64,000 nt of DNA from Faecalicatena contorta (GTDB lineage Bacteria > Bacillota > Clostridia > Lachnospirales > Lachnospiraceae): positions 148,437 through 212,436 of the forward strand of contig NZ_QGDS01000007.1 in assembly GCF_003149105.1 (NCBI RefSeq), read 5' to 3'. Below the pieces are notes generated by a model that saw nothing but the letters and a program-made list of their open reading frames with translations, was not told the DNA's origin and searched no databases. Numbering within the stretch: position 1 is the stretch's first letter; each line of letters opens with the position of its first letter. The translations under genes and the position numbers were made by a program. Shown here piece by piece: positions 35,313-44,376 of the stretch.

Positions 35313-36608
35313 ATGAAAGAGTATGACATTGTCGTCATCGGAGGTGGCCCGGCAGGTCTGGCGTCGGCTCTTGCAGCAAAGGAAAACGGAATAAAAGATA
35401 TATTGATTCTGGAAAGGGATCGGGAATTGGGCGGAATCCTGAATCAATGTATCCACAATGGATTCGGATTACATACGTTTAAAGAAGAGCTGACCGGGCC
35501 GGAATATGCAGCCCGTTATATTGAAAGGGTTGCCGATATGAAGATTTCTTATAAGCTTCATACGATGGTACTCGACATCCGGCCGGACAAAGTGATCACG
35601 GCTATGAATAAAGAAGACGGATTGTTTGAGATACGTGCAAAGGCGATTATCCTGGCAATGGGCTGCAGGGAACGCGCAAGGGGTGCCCTTAATATTCCCG
35701 GATATCGACCGGCGGGAATTTTTTCAGCCGGAACCGCACAGTGGTTGGTGAACAAGGAAGGGTACCTTCCAGGGCGGGAAGTGGTTATCTTAGGGTCCGG
35801 AGATATTGGCCTTATCATGGCACGCAGAATGACATTAGAAGGTGCAAAGGTAAAAGTGGTCGCGGAGCTGATGCCATATTCCGGCGGACTGAAACGTAAT
35901 ATTGTCCAATGTCTGGACGATTACGGGATTCCGCTGAAGCTTGCACACACGATTATTGATATCAAAGGAAAAAAGCGTCTGGAAGGTGTCACACTGGCTC
36001 AGGTGGATGAGAAAGGAAAACCGATTCTGGGAACGGAAGAGGAGTATACCTGCGATACGCTGCTTCTGTCAGTCGGCCTAATCCCTGAAAATGAATTGTC
36101 AGGCGGCATGGATGTGGCCATGAATCCTGTGACCTCAGGGCCTTTTGTCAATGAAAGTCTGGAAACAAACATAGAAGGAGTTTTTGCCTGCGGAAATGTA
36201 CTGCACGTCCATGATCTGGTGGACTTTGTATCGGAAGAAGCGGCGGCTGCAGGGAAAAATGCGGCGAAATATGTAAGCAACCGGAGTGAAAATAGAGTTT
36301 CAGCAGCAAATAGTGAAGAAATCGTACAAGACACAAAAGTGTGTCTGAAACCGGTGAACGGAGTGCGTTATACGGTACCGTCTACAATCAACCCTTCTCG
36401 TATGGAAGAAAATCAGATTGTCCGTTTTCGGGTAGGAGCAGTCTATAAAAACAAGACAATCGGGGTATATTTTGACGGAGAAGAAGTACTCAAGCGCAAA
36501 AGAATGGTTATGGCGCCCGGTGAAATGGAAGAAGTGAAGCTGTCGAAAACCATGTTTTTATCTCATCCGAATGTACAGTCGATTACGATTCAGGTAGAAG
36601 ACGTGTGA
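35313..36608 (+). CDS. FAD/NAD(P)-dependent oxidoreductase, GlpB-like partner
   Basis: This 431-residue protein has two Rossmann motifs: VIGGGPAGLASALA near residue 10 for FAD and ILGSGDIGLIMA near residue 165 for NAD(P). The pyridine nucleotide-disulfide fold is complete, but there is no redox CxxxxC pair. EGVFACGNVLHVHDLVD is the FAD-closing motif. It probably takes electrons from the GlpA-like subunit to NAD(P) or another carrier. AGAAAGGTGG lies before the ATG. The electron acceptor is uncertain. Confidence 0.85.
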   Translation: MKEYDIVVIGGGPAGLASALAAKENGIKDILILERDRELGGILNQCIHNGFGLHTFKEELTGPEYAARYIERVADMKISYKLHTMVLDIRPDKVITAMNKEDGLFEIRAKAIILAMGCRERARGALNIPGYRPAGIFSAGTAQWLVNKEGYLPGREVVILGSGDIGLIMARRMTLEGAKVKVVAELMPYSGGLKRNIVQCLDDYGIPLKLAHTIIDIKGKKRLEGVTLAQVDEKGKPILGTEEEYTCDTLLLSVGLIPENELSGGMDVAMNPVTSGPFVNESLETNIEGVFACGNVLHVHDLVDFVSEEAAAAGKNAAKYVSNRSENRVSAANSEEIVQDTKVCLKPVNGVRYTVPSTINPSRMEENQIVRFRVGAVYKNKTIGVYFDGEEVLKRKRMVMAPGEMEEVKLSKTMFLSHPNVQSITIQVEDV

Positions 36609-36655
36609 ATAGGATCGGGGTATGAGATTAGAAGCAGAAAAAGGAGGATTTTATC

Positions 36656-37030
36656 ATGGAAAAAAGAGAACTGACCTGTATCGGCTGCCCGATGGGTTGT
36701 GCCATCACCGTGACAATGAACGGGATGGAAATCAAAGACATTGCAGGGTATACATGCAAACGCGGTGAGATATATGCGCGTAAAGAAGTCATCAGCCCGT
36801 CTCGTGTTGTTACATCTACAGTCGTCGTGGACGGAGGAACCGAAAGACGGGTTCCGGTTAAGACGCAGAATGATATCCCGAAGGATAAAATTTTCGAATG
36901 TATGAAAGCGCTGAAAGGAATACACATCACAGCGCCGGTTGCAATCGGTGATATCATTCTGGAAAATGTCGCTGGAACTGGAGTCAATATCATAGCAGCA
37001 AAAAACATAGAACAACAACATTTTGTGTGA
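36656..37030 (+). CDS. DUF1667 iron-sulfur-type small protein
   Basis: This 124-residue protein has Cys8, Cys11, Cys15 (TCIGCPMGC) and Cys34 (YTCKRGE), a likely metal or Fe-S site. The remainder, VVTSTVVVDGG and KTQNDIPKDKIFECMK, is typical of DUF1667. It occurs with GlpA- and GlpB-like flavoproteins in many Clostridia, so it is probably the third part of an anaerobic glycerol-3-phosphate dehydrogenase. It is the last gene of the operon and ends 33 bases from the convergent cheX. Confidence 0.88.
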   Translation: MEKRELTCIGCPMGCAITVTMNGMEIKDIAGYTCKRGEIYARKEVISPSRVVTSTVVVDGGTERRVPVKTQNDIPKDKIFECMKALKGIHITAPVAIGDIILENVAGTGVNIIAAKNIEQQHFV

Positions 37031-37062
37031 GCAAATATTATCAGAGTGAGATGGAGTCCGGC

Positions 37063-37521
37063 TTATACTATTTCTACATTGAAGTCAATCTCGTCTAAAT
37101 TTTCAAGATACAAGGAAATCTTGTAGGAGGGGCTGATGGGTGGCTGCGGGAATGTTTGATTGCAAATTATGGTAGGCGGGGTAATATCTACACCAGTGTC
37201 CGTCGAAGCGATGTGCAGGCAGGCGTTGCCCATGATCATGTTGCATATTTCGCCGATAGCGCTTGTAACCAGTTCGTCCTGATCCGTGACTTCCATGCCG
37301 CCAAGCATTTCCGATGCAAGTGCCTGGCCTGTTTTGACATTCATGGACAAAATGACTTGTCCGTTGACATCGCCTATGACTCCCATAAGTACCAGGATAT
37401 CCTGATTATCCGCAGGGGTCTTGGAAGGGTGCACCTCCGCAAGCATAATTGGTTTTGAGGAAAAAGATTCTAATACCGTATACCAGGCATTGATAAAAAT
37501 ATCAGCATATTTGTTTTCCAT
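37063..37521 (-). CDS. cheX: CheX-family chemotaxis phosphatase
   Basis: This 152-residue protein has the CheC/CheX/FliY fold. The phosphatase helix reads SAIGEICNMIMGNA, with the Glu and Asn that position water on the phospho-Asp of CheY. A second copy of that helix is not seen, which fits CheX rather than CheC. It is downstream of the CheA-like kinase and CheY-like regulator on the same strand (15-base gap) and should reset that regulator. No flagellar or receptor genes are nearby. Confidence 0.85.
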   Translation of the reverse strand: MENKYADIFINAWYTVLESFSSKPIMLAEVHPSKTPADNQDILVLMGVIGDVNGQVILSMNVKTGQALASEMLGGMEVTDQDELVTSAIGEICNMIMGNACLHIASTDTGVDITPPTIICNQTFPQPPISPSYKISLYLENLDEIDFNVEIV

Positions 37522-37536
37522 TTTAGAGCCTCCTTT

Positions 37537-39516
37537 TTAAGCTGTGTAAGGCAGTCTGAACAGGAAAGACGTACCTTTATTTTCTTCCGTTAAAATTTCC
37601 AGTGTGCCCCCAAGGTTTATGCACGCTTTTTGAATTGCAGCCATTCCCACCCCCCTGCCGGAAAGGGAATCCGTACAGGGTTTTGTAGAAAAATGATCGG
37701 AAAAAATCAGATTGCAAATTTCACTTTTTGGCATTTTTTCTAACGCCGCGGCTGTATATAAGTGGGTTTTCAACGCTTTTTCTTTTATTTTGTCTATGTT
37801 AAGGCCTCTTCCGTCATCCGATATGATGAGGGTGAACCATTTATCATCCAATCTGGTTATATGGCATTCCAAAAGTCCTCTTTCGTCTTTACCGCATGCA
37901 AGGCGCTCCTCGTCTGTTTCTATTCCGTGATCCATGGCATTGCGGAAAATATGAACGAGTGCTTTTAAGAAATCGTTGTACTGTTCTTCGTCGATTGCAA
38001 TGTCATCTCCGTCAACCAGATAAATGGGCATATTTTTTATGACGCGGTTTGCCAGATACTGCAGGTAGTCGCGGTATTGCTCCAAAAAAATTTTGATATT
38101 CTTTCGTTTTAGTTCTTCAACCAAGGCGATTGCAGCCGTTGGGGTAAGCGGGCCTTCTGCGGAGCGAATCTTGTCTTCAATTTCCGCTAACTTGGTTTTC
38201 GGGAAAGAAATGATTTCGCTTCCATCGAAATAGGAGCTGCCCATAGCCTCGTAGATGATATCAAGATCATCCTTCAATATCTTTTCCGGGTCGCAATCCT
38301 TCATGATGTGTTCCACATCGGATATAGTGGCAATTTGTCCGCGATGGGTGATTTGCAGCAAAGCGTCCTCAAATTCGTGCAGCTTGTCCGATGCGGAAAT
38401 GAACCCATATTGTGCGAAGTCTCCTTTGAATGTGTGGACGGCGCGGAATAACTCATTCAAGTTGTCGGCAAAGCAGCAATCATCTTTGAAATAGCTTCGG
38501 TACTCTCCGGAAAAAATCTCGCGAAATTCGTTCAACATCTGTTTAATCTGGGAATGGCGTGTGAAAGCTTTTATTAAGAGCCTCTGTTTGTTTTGATCGT
38601 TAATCATGGCTTTTTCCAGATTTATTTTTTCCGTAATGTCGTTTAATATGACCATGACAGCTTTTTGCCCGTCACTTTCTATTCTGCGGTATTCAAAGCG
38701 GATATTTTTACCGTTGATGATACAATCCGCCGGCAAGAGCATTAGATATACATTATCCGTTATGGGAGAATAATTCTCAAAATAGCTGTCAAATACCATT
38801 TGGAAGATGTCCGGTGGGGCATCTTTGAAATAGGGGGACACCAGATCTATGTAAGGAAGTGAGCCTATGCTCTCTCCAAAGAGACTTACACATTTGTAAC
38901 TGAATTCATTTTTTATAATCAGGTCCTTGCCAAACCATAAAAATCCCTGATCCGCATGATCTAGCAGGTTTCTTACCGCGGCTGATTGATATTCGAGAGT
39001 TTGGCGGAACAGTTTTTCCTGATCATGGGCAGCCACCAATTTTTGCTGCTGGTTTTTTAAAACGCTGATCTGCGCCTCGTTTTGTTTGGAAAGTTCAATT
39101 AGAAATAGCTGGATGCTGACTACACCTATGTAAGCATTATTTTTATAAATTATTATGTAGTCATATAATTTACGTGGCTCCCGATTCATAGCCTGAATAC
39201 TAATCTTTGATATACTTTCATTTACATCAGCTTTCAGAATATCCGTATCCATCAAGAGACTGGCAGGTCGCTTCATATAGAGCGAATTTCCGTAGTATGT
39301 CCCCATCTTCTGAAAAAAGGCCGTACGCATGACAAGCCCCATGGGAGAGCCGTTCTCTGTAATTACAATACCTTCCACATCGCCATTATTTTCAAATAAT
39401 GTTTTGACAGATTCACCGTAAGAGGAGGACTCTAGGGTCGGTGTCTGTATGATAAATTGCTCCAGCCCGCTTTCGTTATCAAATACGTTAAAGTTATTAT
39501 TTTGCATTGATGACAT
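37537..39516 (-). CDS. CheA-like histidine kinase with CBS, PAS and Hpt domains
   Basis: This 659-residue soluble kinase starts at ATG 39516 (MSSMQNNN), inside the end of the response regulator gene and behind GGGAGGC. Residues about 25-145 form a CBS-like pair (VEGIVITENGSPMGLV, YIGVVSIQLFLIEL). A coiled linker and a PAS-like domain (about 185-300) follow. An Hpt domain has His361 in FRAVHTFKGDF. The ATPase domain has HIFRNAMDHGIE, ISDDGRGL and GRGVGMAAI. No receptor-coupling P5/CheW domain is seen at the C-terminus, so it is not a standard chemotaxis kinase. The CBS pair suggests nucleotide sensing; this is inference. Confidence 0.8.
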   Translation of the reverse strand: MSSMQNNNFNVFDNESGLEQFIIQTPTLESSSYGESVKTLFENNGDVEGIVITENGSPMGLVMRTAFFQKMGTYYGNSLYMKRPASLLMDTDILKADVNESISKISIQAMNREPRKLYDYIIIYKNNAYIGVVSIQLFLIELSKQNEAQISVLKNQQQKLVAAHDQEKLFRQTLEYQSAAVRNLLDHADQGFLWFGKDLIIKNEFSYKCVSLFGESIGSLPYIDLVSPYFKDAPPDIFQMVFDSYFENYSPITDNVYLMLLPADCIINGKNIRFEYRRIESDGQKAVMVILNDITEKINLEKAMINDQNKQRLLIKAFTRHSQIKQMLNEFREIFSGEYRSYFKDDCCFADNLNELFRAVHTFKGDFAQYGFISASDKLHEFEDALLQITHRGQIATISDVEHIMKDCDPEKILKDDLDIIYEAMGSSYFDGSEIISFPKTKLAEIEDKIRSAEGPLTPTAAIALVEELKRKNIKIFLEQYRDYLQYLANRVIKNMPIYLVDGDDIAIDEEQYNDFLKALVHIFRNAMDHGIETDEERLACGKDERGLLECHITRLDDKWFTLIISDDGRGLNIDKIKEKALKTHLYTAAALEKMPKSEICNLIFSDHFSTKPCTDSLSGRGVGMAAIQKACINLGGTLEILTEENKGTSFLFRLPYTA

Positions 39517-39895
39517 TTTTACAGCCTCCCATTCCAGCATTAAGGACAGTATTGATGACATTGGTAACAGTTTCTTCCTTAAACGGCTTGATGATATAAT
39601 GCCTGGCTCCCTTGTTCATCGCCTCAATAATTTTCACTTCCTGGCCCAAAGCAGAAATCATGACAATGCATGCGTTTTTATCCAGCATATGAATTCTTTG
39701 CAGAGCGGATATCCCGTCAAGCTGCGGCATGGTGATATCCATAGTAACTAAATCCGGCTGGGTGCTCATATATTTCTCAATGGCCTCCTGACCGTTGACT
39801 GCTTCGGCGACAACTTCATAACCTTGCTTTTCAAAAATCTTTTTCAGATTCATTCTTATAATGAGAGAATCGTCAACAATCATAATTCTTTTCAT
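39497..39895 (-). CDS. CheY-like single-domain response regulator
   Basis: This is a 132-residue receiver domain. It starts at ATG 39895 (MKRIMIVDDS) after GGAGGTTATT; the longer frame adds MEVI without a site. The acidic pair is at Asp8-Asp9, the phospho-acceptor is Asp53 in VTMDITMPQLDG, and the conserved Lys lies in YIIKPFKEE. There is no output domain. It overlaps the CheA-like gene by 20 bases, so translation is coupled and the two are a cognate pair with CheX as phosphatase. Confidence 0.9.
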   Translation of the reverse strand: MKRIMIVDDSLIIRMNLKKIFEKQGYEVVAEAVNGQEAIEKYMSTQPDLVTMDITMPQLDGISALQRIHMLDKNACIVMISALGQEVKIIEAMNKGARHYIIKPFKEETVTNVINTVLNAGMGGCKNVINAK

Positions 39896-40029
39896 AATAA
39901 CCTCCATTCAGTTAAAGTATAAGTTTTATGCCATTATCCTATCTTACCAATGTTAAAGAAATATACTTGTTTATGTAAAACTTAGAATTATTAATGTTTC
40001 ATTGAAGCCGGGAAAAGTCTATTAATAAG

Positions 40030-40058
40030 TTGACAAACTATAATTCTTATAATATACT
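40030..40058 (+). promoter_or_regulatory. Promoter of tRNA-Leu
   Basis: TTGACA (40030-40035) and TATACT (40053-40058) are 17 bases apart, 64 bases before the tRNA. The interval 39896-40121 otherwise holds only AT-rich sequence. Confidence 0.7.
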
Positions 40059-40121
40059 TAATCAGTAATTTACAAAGCGCAAAAAACGGCGTACTTGTAA
40101 TTATTGGCCAAAGCTTAATTT

Positions 40122-40202
40122 GCGGATGTGGCGGAATTGGCAGACGCGCTAGATTTAGGATCTAGTGTCCACGACGTGCAGGTTCAAGTCCTGTCATCCG
40201 CA
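40122..40202 (+). tRNA. tRNA-Leu(TAG)
   Basis: The acceptor is GCGGATG/CATCCGC, the anticodon arm CTAGA-TTTAGGA-TCTAG gives TAG, and a long variable arm follows, as expected for a class II tRNA. It is 81 bases without CCA. Confidence 0.95.
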
Positions 40203-40208
40203 TCTGAA

Positions 40209-40245
40209 AGACATATCTTCCTCTAAGGGAAAGGTATGTTTTTTT
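40209..40245 (+). terminator. Terminator of tRNA-Leu
   Basis: The imperfect stem 40211-40221 with 40227-40239 is followed by TTTTTTT. A second inverted repeat (AACTAAAGCA 40271-40280 with TGCTTTAGTT 40285-40294) lies just beyond and may be a second stop signal. Confidence 0.7.
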
Positions 40246-40346
40246 AATGCGAAAAATTAAGTTTCAGTATAACTAAAGCAAATCTGCTTTAGTTTGAAAT
40301 TAAAACTTTTACCGCTTCATATACTTGTAATATGGAGGGGACGATT

Positions 40347-41384
40347 ATGGCTATCAAAATAAGAAAAAGAGTCTTTATCACAACCATCTGTCTGATTCTA
40401 TTTGGGATGATTTGTTATTTTACACTGCCTCATATTAAAAGTTTATCCCAAAAATCATCAAAGAAAGTGATTGCAGGGGGCAGCCTTCATGCCTCATTGC
40501 ATGATTCCAACACTATACCAGTAATAAATCAAGGGGACAATATTAGCAGTGAACGCTTTCAGCGGCCGTCTAAAGAGTTTCCATACCCTAATCCATACAC
40601 ATTCGGGGACTTTCAAAAAGATAATGAAGAACCGCCGCTGGTGACAAAGAAATTTGATAACCCCAAGGACCTAATTCTTGTATACTATGGAATATTGCGG
40701 GAGGCATCCAATATGCTTGGGTATTCTGGCGGATGCGGCAGTATTGGGTGGTCCACATTGCCTTATCCCTACGCATATGAATTGCTGACAAAAGAAAAGC
40801 AAAAGCAAATACCATTTGACCAGTTTGTTGATTCGTTTCAGGGAATAGGATATACGACGCTTTTGAAACTGCTCCCTGCATACACGCCGCCAGATACACC
40901 TTCCGGGACGAAATACTATATGGTTGAAATAGAGGTGATAACCGGAGCTAAAGCAAATACCGACACGGAGTATAACCAAGGCAGTCAATTTGCCTACTAT
41001 TACGGCATGGTTACAGTTGAGGAGACCCCTGGTGAGGGATGGAAGATTAAGGATATTGGCTATATTCCTGAGGATTTTCTCTGTGCACCGATGCACAGTT
41101 GGTTTTATCTCTCTGACGCCGTAGTGCAAATTGTATACGGAGATAATCTGAAGTTGATTAATAAAATAGATAGAACCGAGCAAAATGATGATATGATTAG
41201 TATTTATGCGTCTGGAAACGGAAAAAGTTATCGGTTTGACTTTGTCAGACTTACAAATGGATATGATATTCTTCTTCATGAATACATTCTTGATAATGGA
41301 GATTGGAAAGAAATAAGCCTATTAACTGATGATTGGGGAGATATGAAGCTGACCATAAAAAACAACCAGCTAAAATATTACTAG
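40347..41384 (+). CDS. Membrane-anchored extracellular protein of unknown function
   Basis: This is a 345-residue protein. ATG 40347 follows GGAGGGG, which makes the in-frame ATG at 40332 unlikely. A basic start (MAIKIRKRVF) and one hydrophobic helix (about residues 10-30) are followed by a long polar extracellular part with no lipobox. The region after residue 100 looks like a compact NTF2-like or DUF4829-type fold (DLILVYYGILREASNMLGY, WKIKDIGYIPEDF), but I do not assign a family. It may be co-transcribed with the Csp-like pseudoprotease 74 bases downstream. Confidence 0.7.
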   Translation: MAIKIRKRVFITTICLILFGMICYFTLPHIKSLSQKSSKKVIAGGSLHASLHDSNTIPVINQGDNISSERFQRPSKEFPYPNPYTFGDFQKDNEEPPLVTKKFDNPKDLILVYYGILREASNMLGYSGGCGSIGWSTLPYPYAYELLTKEKQKQIPFDQFVDSFQGIGYTTLLKLLPAYTPPDTPSGTKYYMVEIEVITGAKANTDTEYNQGSQFAYYYGMVTVEETPGEGWKIKDIGYIPEDFLCAPMHSWFYLSDAVVQIVYGDNLKLINKIDRTEQNDDMISIYASGNGKSYRFDFVRLTNGYDILLHEYILDNGDWKEISLLTDDWGDMKLTIKNNQLKYY

Positions 41385-41458
41385 TCACAGGTATACTTAT
41401 CTTTCTTAGCACATAATAATCTATAAATATTCGATTATAGTCTGTGTATGGGTGGAAG

Positions 41459-43129
41459 ATGGAAAAAATATTAGATGAAAACTATTATGACTTTATAATT
41501 AACAACACGCTGGCGTTGCAGAGTGAGGGTGAATCTATTACTGTTTTAAATGAAAGGCACTCTATGCTCCATGTACCGGTCAATATTTTTAATATGTGTG
41601 ATCTTGGTATGTACCCATACAATAGATTTCCTACATTATTTACTCTGTTATCACAATTGAGTCTTGACAGTTCCAATATATCTCAGATACAGGCGAATCC
41701 ATCTCTGGCCCTATTTGGGACGGGGGTCCTTATTGGTATCATTGATACAGGGGTGGACTATACACATCCTGCGTTTAAAAGAAGCGATAATACATCCCGC
41801 ATTGTTTCTATTTGGGATCAGACGATCCAAAGTGGGTATCCGCCTGAGGGATTTACTTATGGTACCGAATATGATAATCAAATATTAAACCTTGCGTTAA
41901 GAACAGAGGAGCCTTTTACTATAGTACCATCCACTGATACAAATGGGCATGGTACAGCAATAGCAAGTATTGTAGCGGGAAGCCCGGATCCTGAAAATTC
42001 ATTTACAGGAGTTGTCCCTCAATCCCAGTTGGTGGTAGTAAAGTTAAAGGAAGCAAAGCAAAATCTACGCAGAATTTTTTCGGTGCCTGAGGATGTGGTG
42101 TGTTTTCAAGAAACGGATATTATTCTTGGAATCCGTTATGTACTTAGTGTTGCACAAAGATTAGGGAGGCCGATTGTTATCTTAATCGCAGTTGGCTCCA
42201 GTATGTCGGGACATGAGGGAGTGGGGGCAACAAGCAGTTACATAGACTTTCTTTCACAGCTTTCTCATGTGAATGTTGTTGTTTCGGCTGGAAATGAGGG
42301 GAATAAGAACAGACACTTTTATGGAAATGTCCGGGCTGCCCCGTATGTCCAGGAATTTGAATTGAAGATATCTTCAAACGACCCTTTTTTTTCCTTTCAG
42401 ATCTGGCCCGATATCCAGGCCAGATTAGCTGTACAAATTATTGCACCAACAGGTGAAATGACATCACTCATTTACCCCTCTATTGGGACGTGTGTGAATC
42501 ATCAGTTTGTATTTAGCCAGACTGAGATGTGGGTTAATAATATATTACTTGAAGAAGAAAACGGAAGCCAGCTTATATTGATTCGTTTTGTAAATGCTTC
42601 GGAAGGAATCTGGCGTGTGCGTGTCAATGGTATTGATCAGGCTCCTTTTTCATATAATAGCTGGCTGCCAAGCGGCGATATGATTTCGAATGAGACCTTT
42701 TTCTTATTATCCACTCCTGACACAACAATTACTGCTCCCGGCAATGCAGATCATGTGCTGACCGTAACTGCTTACGATCAAGTCACGGGAAGTATTATAA
42801 TAGATTCCAGCAGGGGATATACACGGGGGGGCAGGGTTAAGCCTGATGTGGCGGCGCCGGGAAGTATGGTTCCATGTGCTGTCCCGGGAGGCGGTTACGC
42901 CAGTTTAACAGGAACCGGCGCCGCCGCTGCCCATGCGTCAGGTGCTGTTGCCATGGTTTTTGAATGGGCAGTTGTCCGCGGAAATTATACATCCCTTACA
43001 GGGAAGGATGTCAACAGTCTGATTATCCGGGGGGCCACCAGAAATCCTATTTATGCATATCCCAATAACATATGGGGATATGGAAAATTAAATATGTATG
43101 CTCTTTTTGAGCTGCTGACTTTCATTTAG
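41459..43129 (+). CDS. Csp-like S8 subtilase, catalytic Ser replaced (pseudoprotease)
   Basis: This is a 556-residue subtilisin-fold protein of the CspA/B/C group, with a short N-terminal prodomain, no signal peptide and a jelly-roll-like insert before the last core segment. ATG 41459 follows GGTGG; a GTG at 41444 is an alternative. Catalytic Asp96 (GIIDTGVDYTHP) and His164 (TNGHGTAIA) are present, and so is the oxyanion Asn (VVSAGNEGN). The serine motif normally GTSMAAPH reads GTGAAAAH, so the nucleophile is Gly487. In C. difficile the germination pseudoprotease CspC also has Gly at its Ser position (485, as I recall). A spore-germination sensor or cofactor role is therefore plausible but not shown. 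Confidence 0.85.
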   Translation: MEKILDENYYDFIINNTLALQSEGESITVLNERHSMLHVPVNIFNMCDLGMYPYNRFPTLFTLLSQLSLDSSNISQIQANPSLALFGTGVLIGIIDTGVDYTHPAFKRSDNTSRIVSIWDQTIQSGYPPEGFTYGTEYDNQILNLALRTEEPFTIVPSTDTNGHGTAIASIVAGSPDPENSFTGVVPQSQLVVVKLKEAKQNLRRIFSVPEDVVCFQETDIILGIRYVLSVAQRLGRPIVILIAVGSSMSGHEGVGATSSYIDFLSQLSHVNVVVSAGNEGNKNRHFYGNVRAAPYVQEFELKISSNDPFFSFQIWPDIQARLAVQIIAPTGEMTSLIYPSIGTCVNHQFVFSQTEMWVNNILLEEENGSQLILIRFVNASEGIWRVRVNGIDQAPFSYNSWLPSGDMISNETFFLLSTPDTTITAPGNADHVLTVTAYDQVTGSIIIDSSRGYTRGGRVKPDVAAPGSMVPCAVPGGGYASLTGTGAAAAHASGAVAMVFEWAVVRGNYTSLTGKDVNSLIIRGATRNPIYAYPNNIWGYGKLNMYALFELLTFI

Positions 43130-43152
43130 CCGGTGTTAAAGAGGATTCAAGG

Positions 43153-44376
43153 CTATTTTCTAAATGCAAACTTAGGTACTCCTTTTTCAGTAGGAACATT
43201 GACTTCTCCCTGAATCAGAGGCTGTGCATATGCAATGAATTCCTGGCTGACATCGGTTCCATCTTTTGTGATCCAATCAAGAGGTATCGTTTTTTCCTGG
43301 TTGCAGATGAGATTTACATCAGCAGTTACATAGTCAATAGTATAAGGCTCATCACTGCTTCTTTTAAAAGCAATCATTTTACCAGTTTCCCCTTCCAAAG
43401 CACACTGCACTCCGTAGGCTCCGGAGGCAATTGCTTCTTTCTGGTCTGTTCCTGACAGCATAGTGGAGGAGCAGCGCTGGCAGACATTCAGTTCGATAGA
43501 ACGTACTTTTACGCCGAGCCTGTCTTTGACCAGATTTTCAAGATACTTGCCGGAACCTGTCAACATTTTGTGGCCAAAAGCGTCTACTCCGATATCGCTG
43601 GAAAATTCACAGATGAAGGTTCCGTTTTTATCGTGGATTCCCTCAGAAATGCAGACAACAAGGTTCGGTGTTGTTTCCAAGGCTTCAGCGACCTTTTTGA
43701 GGAACAGTTCCTGGTCAAAGTCAGTTTCCGGCAGATAGATTAAGACAGGGTTGTCCCCATCAAATTTACGGGCAAGGGCACTGGCCGCGGCCAGCCATCC
43801 GGCATGGCGGCCCATAATCTCTACAATCGTAACAGATTTTTTGTTGTCGTATACCGAAGCATCAATGCCGATTTCCCTGACTGTGGATGCAATGTACTTA
43901 GCTGCGCTGCCAAAACCTGGCGTGTGGTCTGTTTCCACCAGGTCATTATCAATGGTCTTGGGAATTCCGATAACTTTGATATCAGAGCCAGTTTTTTCCG
44001 CATAACGGGAGAGCTTACTCACCGTGTCCATAGAGTCATTACCGCCTATGTAAAAAAAGTAACCGATGTTCATGGCATGGAATTTCTCAAACAGCGTGGC
44101 ATATACGGGATTATCCAAATTTTCAGGCAGTTTGTATCTGCATGAACCCAGGTATGAGCCGGGGGTGGTTTTAATTAGTTCCAATTCACCGGATAGTTCC
44201 AGGGGTTTCATGTCCATGCAGCGGTCGTTTAAAAAGCCTTCTATTCCGTTAATCATCCCATACACGGTGCCGAAAGAGTCTTCTCTGTTCAGTGCTTCAT
44301 AGACTACTCCGTAAAGGCTGGCGTTAATAACTGCGGTTGGTCCGCCGGACTGGCCGACAATAACATTTTTTTTCAT
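43153..44376 (-). CDS. 6-phosphofructokinase, pyrophosphate-type
   Basis: This 407-residue enzyme carries GQSGGPTAVINAS at the N-terminus (nucleotide or PPi site), GGNDSMDT (residues 111-118), PKTIDNDL (139-146) and EIMGRHAGW. Asp114 and Lys140 occupy the positions that distinguish PPi-dependent from ATP-dependent enzymes. It catalyses the reversible glycolytic step with fructose 6-phosphate. It is a paralogue of the truncated gene at 1-686, with many blocks identical. It converges on the pseudoprotease gene with only 23 bases between stops, and no terminator is visible there. Confidence 0.92.
   Translation of the reverse strand: MKKNVIVGQSGGPTAVINASLYGVVYEALNREDSFGTVYGMINGIEGFLNDRCMDMKPLELSGELELIKTTPGSYLGSCRYKLPENLDNPVYATLFEKFHAMNIGYFFYIGGNDSMDTVSKLSRYAEKTGSDIKVIGIPKTIDNDLVETDHTPGFGSAAKYIASTVREIGIDASVYDNKKSVTIVEIMGRHAGWLAAASALARKFDGDNPVLIYLPETDFDQELFLKKVAEALETTPNLVVCISEGIHDKNGTFICEFSSDIGVDAFGHKMLTGSGKYLENLVKDRLGVKVRSIELNVCQRCSSTMLSGTDQKEAIASGAYGVQCALEGETGKMIAFKRSSDEPYTIDYVTADVNLICNQEKTIPLDWITKDGTDVSQEFIAYAQPLIQGEVNVPTEKGVPKFAFRK

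Noticed and set aside
42911..42934. Frameshift or sequencing error explaining the missing Ser in the Csp-like protein
   Set aside because: The frame is open on both sides, the downstream sequence stays in register, and neighbouring motif residues also differ (Met and Pro to Ala), which points to long-standing divergence.
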